Below are positions 40,483 to 49,928 of a stretch of DNA of 64,000 nt, in pieces. Position 1 is the stretch's first letter; every line of letters begins with the position of its first letter. Below the pieces are notes generated by a model. That model was not told where the DNA came from. It was given only the letters and a program-made list of their open reading frames with translations, and did not search any database. The stretch is from CAJQQY01 sp045106765 (lineage in GTDB: Bacteria > Bacteroidota > Bacteroidia > Chitinophagales > Saprospiraceae): the NCBI GenBank assembly GCA_045106765.1, contig JBGCFD010000001.1, positions 1-64,000 on the forward strand. Reading direction: 5' to 3'. The position numbers and the translations under genes are program-made.

Positions 40483-42869
40483 TCAATAATTAATTTTTCA
40501 TAATGATAATTATTTTCAGAGTGAAATTTTAAAAAATAGATTCCTGCTGGATATTTCTTTAATTCGATTCGTTTCAAATTATCTCCAAGAATAGAAGTAG
40601 TTTTTTCTTCAAAAATAATTTTACCAAAAGTATCAAAAATCTGAATTTGATTAGTTTGTAATTCAAGAGATTTCCAACTTAAATTAATTTCCCCAGAAGA
40701 AGGATTTGGAAAAACCTTAATTGAATTTGTTAAGCCTACTAAGTTTTTTGTATTGACCATCGGTGACTCCGTCAAATTCAAAACACGAAAATCATCAAAG
40801 TAAAATCCATCACAATTGATTGAAGGATCAGTAGTTAATTTAAATCTAAATTGAACATTATCAAATCCAGACAAACTACCTAGATCTATTCTTTCTTGGA
40901 CCCAATGCTGGTTATAATTATATCGATGATCATTATTGTCAGATAAAGTGTAAAGCCCTTCTAATGAAAACCAATTGAGTCCTCCATCACTACTTGCTTC
41001 AAAATAACAATAATCGGATTCTCTTTCCAATGACCACTTAGCATTAAATTCAACCCAAGGATTTTCTAAATCAGTAAAGTCAAAAGTTTGATTTAGGGTG
41101 AAATAGGATAGACTATTTTGGATATAATTTCCAGCTCGTGAATCTGCAAAAGAATGCGCTCCGCTTACGGCGTCAAAATAGCAGGTGTCCCAAATTTGAT
41201 TTCCATTGCCTGACCAATTGAGTGAATTGAATTCCGCATCATCAGAAAATAGAATTTCTCTTGTTCCTGAATTAATGTAAAATGTATCTTGATAAGAAAT
41301 ATTATTATTCTGCTTGACGATGACTTTGAAGGTTAAAATTTCTTCAAATGGAATTTCATCATTGACAATAAATAAGAATGGAGAAAGAGAATTACTAGCA
41401 AATGTTCGAGGAGATATTGTTCCCAGATTTTTTGAATTTTCTAATGGGGTAATAGATGAATGTAAGTTTTCTAACAATACTTCTACATTTTCCGCATCTT
41501 TAGATAATCCTCTGTTTTTAACTCTTACTTCAAGTTGTATCGTATCTCCAACAAGTGTTTCTCCTGAATTAATTAAATTAAAATCATGGTAACAAGCATA
41601 ATTTCCACTTACCCAGCTTAGGTATTTCATCGGTTTTAAAAACTCTTGAATCCTATCACAGATTACATCAGAAGACTCCCAGAATGCGTGACCTATTTCT
41701 GGAGTCCATCCATAAATACCTTGAGAGTGCAAATAATCTCTGGTCGTACCACTAGAAGTATAACCGAGCATTTGTGAAGTCGTTCCGTATCCTTTATAAT
41801 ATTTAGGAACAAATTCAGAAGTGAATTCAGCATAGGTATTATATTCTGCTAAAGTATCCGCATAACCAAAAGGACTTAGAAAAACATCTCCATAAGTGTG
41901 AACTGAGAATGCAATCGAAGGTTGAATTTGAGTGGTAATATTTTTGACAGCCTCTGATTCTGCTTCAGAAAAAGGAGCAGTTCCTCTATAAATATTTGTA
42001 CATCCATCAGAACTAGAACCTGAATCTAATCCCCATTGGTAACTATAATTTCTATTCAGATCCACGCCATAACAACCTCCACCATTGTCTCGTCGGTTTT
42101 TTCTCCATAAGCCTCCACCGTCGGGATTGGTCATTTGATTATAAACATAGCCATCAGGATTAACGATTGGGACAAAGTAAATTTCGCGATGATCAACTAA
42201 GTAAGTTGCCTCTGCATCCACATCATGATTTTCTAATAACCACCACATATAATATAAAACAGCTTCTAAGGACATTGGTTCTCGAGCATGAGTTAATGCA
42301 TCATAATATACGACACCTTCCTCATTAGATTCATCCGAAAGTACATTGTCAGAAATTTTTACACTATAGATTGATCGCCCTTCTATGGTCGTACCGATAG
42401 TATTTATTTTTACTAAATCAGGAAACTCAGTTTCCATCATTTGAATATGATCGATCATATTATCATAGGTATGGTAACCGCCCATATCACCTATGTCAAA
42501 ATGTTCCAAACCACATGCAGCGGTAGTTGTTTCAGTTATGTTTTCAGCATTCTCTTGCAAAAAATGCTCAGCTACATTTGGAATTATTATTTCAAAATCA
42601 ACATTTAATAATTCCAGTTTTTGTAATTCTTGTTGACTAAAAACTACTTCAATATGATCGTGGTCTTCTTCCGATTTATGAAAGTGATCAATTGGTAATC
42701 CTTCGGAAGTTAACAATGTAAGTAAGTCAGGAGAAGTTAATTCGATTTTTATTTCGGAATATACTTCTACGTTCTGTTGAGAAAATAAAGAAGGAATAGT
42801 TATCAAAAAAGAGAGAATAAGGTTTAAGAATAGGAATAAATTAGAATAGGTTTTTTTCATGATTTTCAT
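40479..42869 (-). CDS. T9SS-exported M14 zinc carboxypeptidase
   Basis: A 796-residue secreted metallo-carboxypeptidase. A signal peptide (LFLFLNLILSFLITIPSLFSQ) is followed by a propeptide-like region (about 35-115) and an M14 domain (about 120-425). The zinc ligands are His and Glu in THAREPMS and His in SVHTYGD; the substrate arginine lies in DLNRNYSYQWG and the catalytic Glu in WTPEIGHAFW. An Ig-like domain, a MAM / immune-inhibitor-A-like jelly roll (FDFTDLENPW onward, with SDGGLNWF) and a T9SS type A sorting domain (VFPNPSSGEINL to the end) complete it. Role: extracellular trimming of peptides. ATG 42860 is an alternative start. Confidence 0.92.
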   Translation of the reverse strand: MKIMKKTYSNLFLFLNLILSFLITIPSLFSQQNVEVYSEIKIELTSPDLLTLLTSEGLPIDHFHKSEEDHDHIEVVFSQQELQKLELLNVDFEIIIPNVAEHFLQENAENITETTTAACGLEHFDIGDMGGYHTYDNMIDHIQMMETEFPDLVKINTIGTTIEGRSIYSVKISDNVLSDESNEEGVVYYDALTHAREPMSLEAVLYYMWWLLENHDVDAEATYLVDHREIYFVPIVNPDGYVYNQMTNPDGGGLWRKNRRDNGGGCYGVDLNRNYSYQWGLDSGSSSDGCTNIYRGTAPFSEAESEAVKNITTQIQPSIAFSVHTYGDVFLSPFGYADTLAEYNTYAEFTSEFVPKYYKGYGTTSQMLGYTSSGTTRDYLHSQGIYGWTPEIGHAFWESSDVICDRIQEFLKPMKYLSWVSGNYACYHDFNLINSGETLVGDTIQLEVRVKNRGLSKDAENVEVLLENLHSSITPLENSKNLGTISPRTFASNSLSPFLFIVNDEIPFEEILTFKVIVKQNNNISYQDTFYINSGTREILFSDDAEFNSLNWSGNGNQIWDTCYFDAVSGAHSFADSRAGNYIQNSLSYFTLNQTFDFTDLENPWVEFNAKWSLERESDYCYFEASSDGGLNWFSLEGLYTLSDNNDHRYNYNQHWVQERIDLGSLSGFDNVQFRFKLTTDPSINCDGFYFDDFRVLNLTESPMVNTKNLVGLTNSIKVFPNPSSGEINLSWKSLELQTNQIQIFDTFGKIIFEEKTTSILGDNLKRIELKKYPAGIYFLKFHSENNYHYEKLIIE

Positions 42870-42973
42870 ATTTAATATATTTTTTCAAATAGTTAAAAAT
42901 AAACATATTCATCTGATAAATTTATCTTTAGAATAATTATTTATGTAGCCGAAACACTAAATGATCAAAATAA

Positions 42974-43014
42974 AAAAAGGAAGTGCCATATTAAATATAT
43001 GGCACTTCCTTTTT
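42974..43014 (-). terminator. Terminator after the sortilin-like gene
   Basis: An 18-bp perfect stem (42974-42991 with 42997-43014), a 5-base loop and T-runs on both strands. It ends the minus-strand gene at 43046. Confidence 0.9.
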
Positions 43015-43045
43015 AAGTTTGGTTTTAAACTTTCGAATGATCAAT

Positions 43046-46039
43046 CTAATCCACTAACTCATTCAACTCCTTCACCAGTTCCTCATATCTTTCAAAAGCA
43101 TCTTTTCCTGGCATCTGATCCGCTCGATTTACGACACCATATAAGTAACCAATTTGTGAAAGTAATTTCGGCTGAGTGTATCTTCCTTTCGATTGTACCA
43201 AAGCATCTTCTAATTTTTTCAAAGTTGTTTTTTCATCAGAATCTGTTTTTAATTTCTTTAATTTTTTCTCTGCATTGTTCGCCTCTTTTTTTGCTTTGGA
43301 ATATAAGTCAACAATTTGAAGTGCTAAAGTTTCTTGCTTTTTAATGTCTTCATAAGTTACTCCTTCTTCCAAAATTCTAGGATCTGCCATTAACTCAAAT
43401 GATTGTCGAAGTTCCTCTTTTCCCATTTGCAAAACGACAGTATATTTTCCTGGAGCTGCAAGTGGACCGTTTCGATAAGCTCGTTTTTTATTTTTGTCCC
43501 AAGCACCAGTATGTTTCATATCCCAGCGGAAACGATGCGTTCCTTTTTCATTTTTTAATTTTGTATTAATGGAATAAGTGAATTCTTCCGTCGACATATT
43601 TCGTTTCGTCTCTTCTTTTTTCGCTAAGTCTTTTTGGGAAAAAGTACGGATGGTTTTCCCTACTGCATTTTCGATATGAAGCAAGAAAGTAGAGTCAGTT
43701 TTTGTTGGTAAAAAATAATCTATGTTAACTGAAGGTGCAGGATAATTATGGTCGACTTTCGAATCAACTCCCGAAGGTCGGTAGCGATAACGATAAGTAT
43801 TTTTAGGTTGGAAAAGGTGCGCCGTTTTTTGATCTAGTCGATCAAAATTTTGGCGAAGCGAACTGATGTCATCTACAATTTGAAAACCTCTTCCCATTGT
43901 CGAAAGCACTAAGTCACCTCTGTGGACTTTAATATCTGTAATTGGAGTGACGGGTAAATTTTGTTGAAATGATTCCCAATTTTTTCCATCATCAAACGAA
44001 ATATACATTCCGAATTCTGTTCCTGCGTATAATAATCCCGATTGCTTGGGGTCTTCTCGAACTACTCTAACAGGGTAATCATTTGGAATACCATTTTTTC
44101 CATTAGTCAAAAGTTCCCAGCTTTTCCCATAATTATTTGTTTTGAAAATATATGGTTTCCAGTCACCTAATTGATAGCGGAGCACAGAAAAATATGCTTT
44201 GGCAGGATCATGTTTGGAAGGTTCAACAGAATCTACTCGACCACCTTTACCCAAAGATTTAGGTGTTACTTTTTTCCAGTTCTTTCCTCCATCTTGAGTC
44301 ACATGAACTGGTCCATCATTTGCGCCTACCCAAATTACACCTTGTTTAATTTTTGATTCTTGAATGGAATAAATTGTGCTATAAAATTCTTCCCCTGTGA
44401 TGTCATTCGTAATTGGTGACCCTGAGCGCATTTGTTTATCTGCTTCAAAAGCAGTTAAGTCAGGAGAAATAATTTCCCAAGTTTTTCCTTCATCAGTTGT
44501 CTTGTGAACAAACTGCGAAGTATGATAAATCACTTTTGAATCATGCGGAGAAACATGAATCGGAGACACTCTTTGAAAACGAAATTTCAAATCTTTTGGA
44601 TTGTGTCCATACATATTTCTTGCGCCAACATCGTAGCGTTTTTCTTGTCCTGATTTTTTATTGAAAACACTAAACCTACCTTTGCAATTCGAATAAACGA
44701 TATTTGAATTATCTGGATTTGGAACTGCAGGGCCAGTCTCGCAGCCTCCTGTGTTCATCACATAACCTATACCTCCTGCTTGGTGTGAAGTTGGCGGAAC
44801 ACTCGGAACGGAGACCGTTGAATAATTATCTTGTTGTCCTGCGTATAACCAATAAGGCGTCTGGTTGTCAACTTCGACTTGATAAAGTTCGGCAGTCGGT
44901 TGGTTGAATTGAGTACTCCAAGTTTTGCCTCCATTGTGCGTAACATTCGCGCCACCATCATTTCCTTGAACAAAAAGTTTAGAGTTATTTGGATTGATCC
45001 ACATGTCATGATTGTCGCCATGTGGGGTTCGCATTCTATTCCATTTTTTTCCACCATTTGTTGATTTATAAAAACGAGTTGAGTTGACATAAACTACTTC
45101 TACATCATTTGGATCTGCTTCGACATTGCAATAATAGAACGGCCGATCAGTCAAACCAAACTCATCAGAAACATGAACAAAATTTTCACCCTGATCATCG
45201 CTTCGATAAAGTCCAGCAACTTTAAATGGCGATGCTTCTACCAATGCATATAAAACTTTGGAGTCGGCAGCAGAAACTGCGAGGTCAATTTTTCCCATCA
45301 GAGTTGGTAAACCTTTTCCCATTTTTTTCCACGTATCACCTCCGTCGATGGAGCGGTAAATTCCACTTTGTTTTCCACCGCTGATGATCGTCCAAGGTTT
45401 TCTTTCCCCTCGCCAAGCTGCTGCATAAATAATATTTGGATTGCTAGGCATGAATTCAAGATCAACAATTCCTGTGGTATCAGAAATGTGAAACACATTT
45501 TTCCAAGTCGCTCCACCATCTTTAGTCCGATAAACTCCACGCTCTTTATTTGGAGAAAATGCTTGTCCGATGGCTGCAACAAAAACGGTATTATGATCTT
45601 GTGGATGAATTTCTACTGCACCGATTTGACCTACTTTTTTGAGTCCAATGTGCTTCCAAGTTTTACCTGCGTTGATAGATTTGTAGACACCTTTTCCAGT
45701 AATTACATTACTTCGCAAACCATCAGAACCTGTTCCGACGTAAACTATATTCGGATCATTTTGAGCAACTTGAATAGCGCCGATGGAAGGTGTTTCGAAA
45801 AAACCGTCCGAGACATTTTGCCAGGAAGTTCCGTAGTCTTCTGTTTTCCAAACGCCTCCTCCAGTTGCACCCATGTAAAAAGTACTGGGTTGGGTTGCAA
45901 CACCCGTGACTGAAGTTACTCGACCTCCACGAGTTGGGCCAACGTAACGATATTGGAAAATGTCAAAATTAGTTTGTGCAAAAGATTCAATGCTTCCTAA
46001 AAAAGATAGGATAAGAATGAGGATAAAATTGGTTCTCAT
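43046..46039 (-). CDS. Sortilin / VPS10-like BNR-repeat propeller protein, secreted
   Basis: A 997-residue protein with a signal peptide (1-22, ends SIESFAQ). A very large beta-propeller (about 25-760) is built of BNR/Asp-box repeats: GVWKTEDYGTSWQNVS, GVYKSINAGKTWKHIG, GVYRTKDGGATWKNV, GIYRSIDGGDTWKKMG and others, with the S/T-x-D/N-G-G-x-T-W signature. A C-terminal region follows with an Ig-like fold (RFRWDMKHTGAW) and a charged helical end (KKEANNAEKKLKKLK). The type is known in Bacteroidota as glycosyl hydrolase (BNR) or VPS10-domain protein, but no sialidase active site is recognisable. It has no T9SS sorting domain, so it probably stays in the periplasm or uses another route. Confidence 0.85.
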   Translation of the reverse strand: MRTNFILILILSFLGSIESFAQTNFDIFQYRYVGPTRGGRVTSVTGVATQPSTFYMGATGGGVWKTEDYGTSWQNVSDGFFETPSIGAIQVAQNDPNIVYVGTGSDGLRSNVITGKGVYKSINAGKTWKHIGLKKVGQIGAVEIHPQDHNTVFVAAIGQAFSPNKERGVYRTKDGGATWKNVFHISDTTGIVDLEFMPSNPNIIYAAAWRGERKPWTIISGGKQSGIYRSIDGGDTWKKMGKGLPTLMGKIDLAVSAADSKVLYALVEASPFKVAGLYRSDDQGENFVHVSDEFGLTDRPFYYCNVEADPNDVEVVYVNSTRFYKSTNGGKKWNRMRTPHGDNHDMWINPNNSKLFVQGNDGGANVTHNGGKTWSTQFNQPTAELYQVEVDNQTPYWLYAGQQDNYSTVSVPSVPPTSHQAGGIGYVMNTGGCETGPAVPNPDNSNIVYSNCKGRFSVFNKKSGQEKRYDVGARNMYGHNPKDLKFRFQRVSPIHVSPHDSKVIYHTSQFVHKTTDEGKTWEIISPDLTAFEADKQMRSGSPITNDITGEEFYSTIYSIQESKIKQGVIWVGANDGPVHVTQDGGKNWKKVTPKSLGKGGRVDSVEPSKHDPAKAYFSVLRYQLGDWKPYIFKTNNYGKSWELLTNGKNGIPNDYPVRVVREDPKQSGLLYAGTEFGMYISFDDGKNWESFQQNLPVTPITDIKVHRGDLVLSTMGRGFQIVDDISSLRQNFDRLDQKTAHLFQPKNTYRYRYRPSGVDSKVDHNYPAPSVNIDYFLPTKTDSTFLLHIENAVGKTIRTFSQKDLAKKEETKRNMSTEEFTYSINTKLKNEKGTHRFRWDMKHTGAWDKNKKRAYRNGPLAAPGKYTVVLQMGKEELRQSFELMADPRILEEGVTYEDIKKQETLALQIVDLYSKAKKEANNAEKKLKKLKTDSDEKTTLKKLEDALVQSKGRYTQPKLLSQIGYLYGVVNRADQMPGKDAFERYEELVKELNELVD

Positions 46040-46128
46040 GATGAAATGTTTTTTTTCCGAAGATAGGAGAAAAATTGCATTTCGACAAAGGAAAACTTTA
46101 GTGGGTATTTTGAAAAATCACTCTTTAT

Positions 46129-46169
46129 AAAAAAGGCTGCTAGCATTTGAAATGCTAACAGCCCTTTTT
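46129..46169 (-). terminator. purD terminator
   Basis: A stem of about 17 bp with two mismatches (AAAAAGGCTG.TAGCATTT with AAATGCTA.CAGCC.TTTTT) and T-runs on both strands, 42 bases past the purD stop. Confidence 0.8.
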
Positions 46170-46210
46170 GAAAAATTATGTTTTATTCGAATTGAGTTTG
46201 GGAACCCGAC

Positions 46211-47479
46211 CTATAGATCAAATCCAATATCCCTTCGGAAATATTTCCCTTCAAAATCAATTTGCTCTACATTCTTTTTGGAAACTTCTAGCGCTGCTTT
46301 AAAGTCTTTACCAAAAGAAGTTACTGCCATCACTCGACCACCGTTAGTTAGTAATCTTCCATCAACATTTTTAGTTCCTCCATGGAAAATAATACTATCT
46401 TTAATTGTCTCAAGTCCTTTTATTTCTTTTCCTTTTTCGTAGGATTCAGGATAGCCACCTGAAACTAAAAACATGGTCGTCGCAGCTCGTTCATCAATTT
46501 CGATTTGTTCATTTTCCAATGTTCCATCTGCGACAGCTTTCATCAATTGCGCTAAATCATTTTTTAACCTTGGAAAAACAACTTCCGTTTCGGGGTCGCC
46601 CATCCGGCAATTATATTCGATCACGTAAGGTTCATTATTGACTCGAATGAGTCCGATAAAAATAAAACCTTTGTAGTCAAATTCTCTTTTTTGAATTCCT
46701 TTGATAGTTGGTTTGATGACTCTTTCTTCAACTTTATCCATCAATATTTTATCAACAAATGGGACAGGAGAAACTGCGCCCATTCCACCTGTGTTTAATC
46801 CTTCGTCATTTTCACCGATGCGTTTATAATCTTTTGCGATAGGTAAAATTTTATAACTTTTTCCATCAGTCAAAACAAAAACAGAAAATTCGATGCCATC
46901 TAAAAATTCTTCGATGACGACTTTTGAGCCAGCATTTCCAAATTTTCCTCCGAGCATTTCTTTAAATTCTTTTTGTGCCTCTTCGATGGTAGGTAAAATC
47001 AAAACACCTTTCCCTGCTGCTAATCCATCTGCTTTTAAAACAATTGGAGGAGTTTGAGTGGCGATATACTTTAATCCTTCTTCGACTTTTGTTCCATCAA
47101 ATTCTTGATAGTTTGCGGTTGGAATATTTTGTTCTGCCATAAATACTTTTCCAAAAGATTTACTTCCTTCCAATTTTGCGCCTTCTTCTGACGGACCAAT
47201 GACTGGTACATTTTTTAGCTTGTCATCATTTTTGAAAAAATCATAAATACCATCAACTAATGGTTGTTCTGGACCGACGACAACCATATTGATTTCATTT
47301 TCCAAAACGAACGATTTTATTTGTTCGAAGTCTTTAATGCTGAGTGTAACGTTGGTTCCACAAGTTGCAGTTCCTGCATTTCCTGGCGCAATAAATAATT
47401 TCTCACAAAGTGGACTTTGAGAAAATTTCCAAGAAAATGCATGTTCTCTTCCGCCGCTTCCGAGTAGTAAAATATTCAT
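46211..47479 (-). CDS. purD: Phosphoribosylamine-glycine ligase
   Basis: PurD (GARS) ligates glycine to phosphoribosylamine in the second step of purine synthesis. The 422-residue protein is full length. It has the N-terminal fold with LLGSGGREHAFSWK, the PGNAGTA motif and VVGPEQPLVDGI. The ATP-grasp domain contains VLKADGLAAGKGVLI, EEFLDGIEFSVFVLTDG and GGMGAVSPVPFVD; Mg-binding EYNCRMGDPETEVVFPRL and the C-terminal GGYPESYEKGKEI follow. It has a -7 box 24 bases ahead of its ATG and a terminator behind, so it is a single-gene unit. Confidence 0.97.
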   Translation of the reverse strand: MNILLLGSGGREHAFSWKFSQSPLCEKLFIAPGNAGTATCGTNVTLSIKDFEQIKSFVLENEINMVVVGPEQPLVDGIYDFFKNDDKLKNVPVIGPSEEGAKLEGSKSFGKVFMAEQNIPTANYQEFDGTKVEEGLKYIATQTPPIVLKADGLAAGKGVLILPTIEEAQKEFKEMLGGKFGNAGSKVVIEEFLDGIEFSVFVLTDGKSYKILPIAKDYKRIGENDEGLNTGGMGAVSPVPFVDKILMDKVEERVIKPTIKGIQKREFDYKGFIFIGLIRVNNEPYVIEYNCRMGDPETEVVFPRLKNDLAQLMKAVADGTLENEQIEIDERAATTMFLVSGGYPESYEKGKEIKGLETIKDSIIFHGGTKNVDGRLLTNGGRVMAVTSFGKDFKAALEVSKKNVEQIDFEGKYFRRDIGFDL

Positions 47480-47502
47480 ATGTCTGTATTTGATTTTTTT
47501 TG

Positions 47503-47510
47503 CAAAGATA
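47503..47510 (-). promoter_or_regulatory. -7 box of purD
   Basis: TATCTTTG on the minus strand, 24 bases before the ATG. No -33 TTTG at the expected place. The predicted leader is only about 18 bases. Confidence 0.5.
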
Positions 47511-47564
47511 CTGTAGTGGGTGACTTTAATTGGCTAGTAGGATATTTTTTTTGGAAAAAAATGA

Positions 47565-47599
47565 AAAAGGTGTTCGTCTTTTTTTGACGAACACCTTTT
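47565..47599 (-). terminator. Pyruvate kinase terminator
   Basis: A perfect 14-bp stem AAAAGGTGTTCGTC/GACGAACACCTTTT with a 7-T loop, 46 bases past the pyk stop on the minus strand. Confidence 0.85.
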
Positions 47600-47644
47600 G
47601 TTTTTTATTTGGCTAAAGCCAAATCTGTGTTTGGTGAATGTTTA

Positions 47645-49084
47645 CTAATCGACTACTGTGATTTTCATCATATTGGTTCGATGTCTTGCTTGGAGAGGCA
47701 TACTTCCTGTGTTGATGACAACATCTCCTTGTTCTACGACTTTACCTTTTTTCAAAATTTCAGTAAGGTCATAAATTGTTTCATCTGTTGTGGTAAATTT
47801 ATCATAATAGAAGCAGTTGACTCCCCAAACTAAACTCAAGGTATTTAACATATGATTGCTGTCTGAGAAAACATACATCTTCGCTTCAGGTCTATAACTT
47901 GAGACCTTGAAAGCAGTATATCCTGAACTAGTTACCCCTAAAATTGCTTTTGCACTAACTTCCTCAGCAGTCTTTGCCGCATGTCTACAGATTGCATCTG
48001 ACAAAAATGTTCTAGATTTTGGAGAAAGTTTTGGTCGTCTTTCTCTAGTCAATCTATACCCTTTTTCTGCTTCAGCAATAATTTTATTCATGGCTTCTAC
48101 CACTTTTTCAGGATGTAATCCTACTGAAGTTTCCCCACTCAACATTACAGCATCTGCTCCATCTAAAACTGCATTGGCTACATCGGTAACTTCTGCTCGA
48201 GTAGGAATTGGATTAGTGATCATACTGTCCATCATGTGAGTCGCAACGATAACTGGTCTAGCTCGTTGACGGCATTTCATAATGATATTTTTTTGCAAGT
48301 TAGGAAGTTGTTCAATAGGCACCTCAATCCCTAAATCACCACGAGCTACCATAATTCCATTCGATGCTTTAATAATTTTATCAATTCGTTCGATTGCCTC
48401 TGGCTTTTCAATTTTAGACATCACCTTTGCTTTATGTCCAGCTTTTTGAATGATTGCTTCTAATTCTTTTACGTCTTTTGCCGAACGAACAAAAGAAAGT
48501 GCAATCCAATTGATGGAAGGAATCGTTAACATGTAGGCTAAATCTTTGCGATCCTTTTCAGTCAAAGAAGGTAAAGAAATATTTGTATTTGGAAGGTTGA
48601 CACCTTTGTTGGAAGACAAAGTACCTCCGAACAAAACTTTCATCTCTACCTTGTTCTCTCCATTAGTCTTGATTACTTCAAACATTAATTTCCCATCATC
48701 GACTAAAACTTTTTCGCCCACATTTACATCACTTGCAAATTGAGGATAAGACATATAGATACTCTCCTTGGTTCCGATACATTCTTCGTTGACAAAAGTG
48801 ATTTTGTCTCCAGGTTTGAGAATCAAAGCATTGTCTTTAATTTTTCCAACTCTTAATTTTGGACCTTGCAAATCAGCTAAAGTGCTCACATGTAGATTAT
48901 ATTTTTCATTAATATAATTGATGTGATTAATTACCTTCAAATGATCTTCATGGGTTCCATGTGAGAAATTCAAACGAAAAACATTAACTCCTGCTTGGAC
49001 AAGTTCCAACAGTTTTTCATAAGAACTACATGCTGGGCCAACAGTTGCTACAATTTTTGTATTTTGATGATTAACGATTTTCAT
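47645..49084 (-). CDS. pyk: Pyruvate kinase
   Basis: Pyruvate kinase makes ATP and pyruvate from phosphoenolpyruvate, the last step of glycolysis. The 479-residue protein has the usual A-B-A-C layout: substrate Arg in VFRLNFSHGTHEDH, B-domain lid (about 70-170), active-site Lys in MSKIEKPEAIERID, MVARGDLGIEVP and VATHMMDSM. The C domain ends GDVVINTGSMPLQARHRTNMMKI, and there is no extra PEP-utiliser domain. It is divergent from acpP across a 348-base gap with a 16-bp perfect palindrome, a candidate operator. Confidence 0.97.
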   Translation of the reverse strand: MKIVNHQNTKIVATVGPACSSYEKLLELVQAGVNVFRLNFSHGTHEDHLKVINHINYINEKYNLHVSTLADLQGPKLRVGKIKDNALILKPGDKITFVNEECIGTKESIYMSYPQFASDVNVGEKVLVDDGKLMFEVIKTNGENKVEMKVLFGGTLSSNKGVNLPNTNISLPSLTEKDRKDLAYMLTIPSINWIALSFVRSAKDVKELEAIIQKAGHKAKVMSKIEKPEAIERIDKIIKASNGIMVARGDLGIEVPIEQLPNLQKNIIMKCRQRARPVIVATHMMDSMITNPIPTRAEVTDVANAVLDGADAVMLSGETSVGLHPEKVVEAMNKIIAEAEKGYRLTRERRPKLSPKSRTFLSDAICRHAAKTAEEVSAKAILGVTSSGYTAFKVSSYRPEAKMYVFSDSNHMLNTLSLVWGVNCFYYDKFTTTDETIYDLTEILKKGKVVEQGDVVINTGSMPLQARHRTNMMKITVVD

Positions 49085-49193
49085 AATTTCGGAATTTTAA
49101 GAAGGTGATTTGAATTGTTACTTTTAAAAAAGCCAACAGTCAAATAAAATGTGTGTAAGATTAAACTTAGTGTAGCTTATACAATTAGAAACT

Positions 49194-49209
49194 GTAAATG
49201 TACATTTAC
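49194..49209. promoter_or_regulatory. 16-bp perfect palindrome, candidate operator
   Basis: GTAAATGTACATTTAC is identical on both strands and is flanked by CAATTAG on the left and TAATTG on the right, extending the dyad. It lies 110 bases ahead of pyk and 45 bases upstream of the acpP -33 box. Confidence 0.55.
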
Positions 49210-49254
49210 TAATTGTTTTATCAAAAGTTGAAATGTAAAAAAATGCATAAAAAC

Positions 49255-49286
49255 TTTGGTTATCACTAGACTTATGGTTTATTTTG
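49255..49286 (+). promoter_or_regulatory. Promoter of acpP
   Basis: -33 TTTG (49255-49258), a 20-base spacer and -7 TTATTTTG (49279-49286), one base off TAnnTTTG. The leader would be about 140 bases. Confidence 0.55.
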
Positions 49287-49432
49287 CACAGCATTTTATT
49301 AACAATGCTTGTTCTTTTTTACTTTTTTGATTTTGAATTTTCTCAAATCAAAGTTGCTATTAAAGCAAAAGAAATAAAAATAAGAGGGAATTTTTCAAAG
49401 TAAAAAAAAACAAGCTCAAAAGCGTATTAAAT

Positions 49433-49672
49433 ATGTCAAGTATTGCAGAAAGAGTAAACAAAATTATCATTGACAAATTAGGTGTTGATGAATCAGAAGT
49501 TGTAACTTCTGCTAGTTTCACCAATGATTTAGGGGCAGATTCATTAGATACTGTTGAATTAATCATGGAATTCGAAAAAGAATTCAATGTAAATATCCCA
49601 GACGAACAAGCTGAGGAAATTGCAACAGTAGGAGATGCTGTTTCTTACTTGGAGAGTAAAGTTGAAGCTTAA
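49433..49672 (+). CDS. acpP: Acyl carrier protein
   Basis: ACP carries growing acyl chains on a phosphopantetheine arm. The 79-residue acidic protein has the attachment serine, Ser37, in GADSLDTVELIMEFE, the universal motif, and the usual helices (SIAERVNKIIIDKLG, then IPDEQAEEIATVGDAVSYL). It is followed by a terminator and then fabF, the conserved acpP-fabF-rnc order of Bacteroidota. The terminator between the genes suggests that acpP is made in excess, with some read-through to fabF. Confidence 0.98.
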   Translation: MSSIAERVNKIIIDKLGVDESEVVTSASFTNDLGADSLDTVELIMEFEKEFNVNIPDEQAEEIATVGDAVSYLESKVEA

Positions 49673-49721
49673 TTTCACTTTTTTTTCAAAATTCAAATAA
49701 CGATTGAGTTATTTAACCATT

Positions 49722-49761
49722 CCACAAATCAGAAGGCTAACTTTCTGGTTTGTGGTTTTTT
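49722..49761 (+). terminator. acpP terminator (partial)
   Basis: A 13-bp stem with one G-T pair, CCACAAATCAGAA (49722-49734) with TTCTGGTTTGTGG (49743-49755), followed by six T. It separates acpP from fabF. Confidence 0.85.
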
Positions 49762-49928
49762 CTACAAATTATTCTTTTCCCAAAATATTTTTCGACCATG
49801 TATTCTTAGGAAAGTGGTAAAAAGACTCTCTTTTTTCGAAAAAAATCAAATTTTTATTTCTAGAACATTTTGTTGATAAGTTTTTTAAATTTATTAATCT
49901 ACATGTTGAAATCAATAATACATAAAAT

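Larger units (their letters stand above)
49085..49432. other. Divergent control region between pyk and acpP
   Basis: 348 bases without a gene. It holds a 16-bp palindrome (49194-49209) and the acpP promoter (49255-49286). No -7 octamer was found for pyk. Confidence 0.6.

Noticed and set aside
43046..46039. Sialidase activity for the BNR-repeat protein.
   Set aside because: The Asp-box repeats are present, but the Arg triad and FRIP motif of sialidases are not recognisable.
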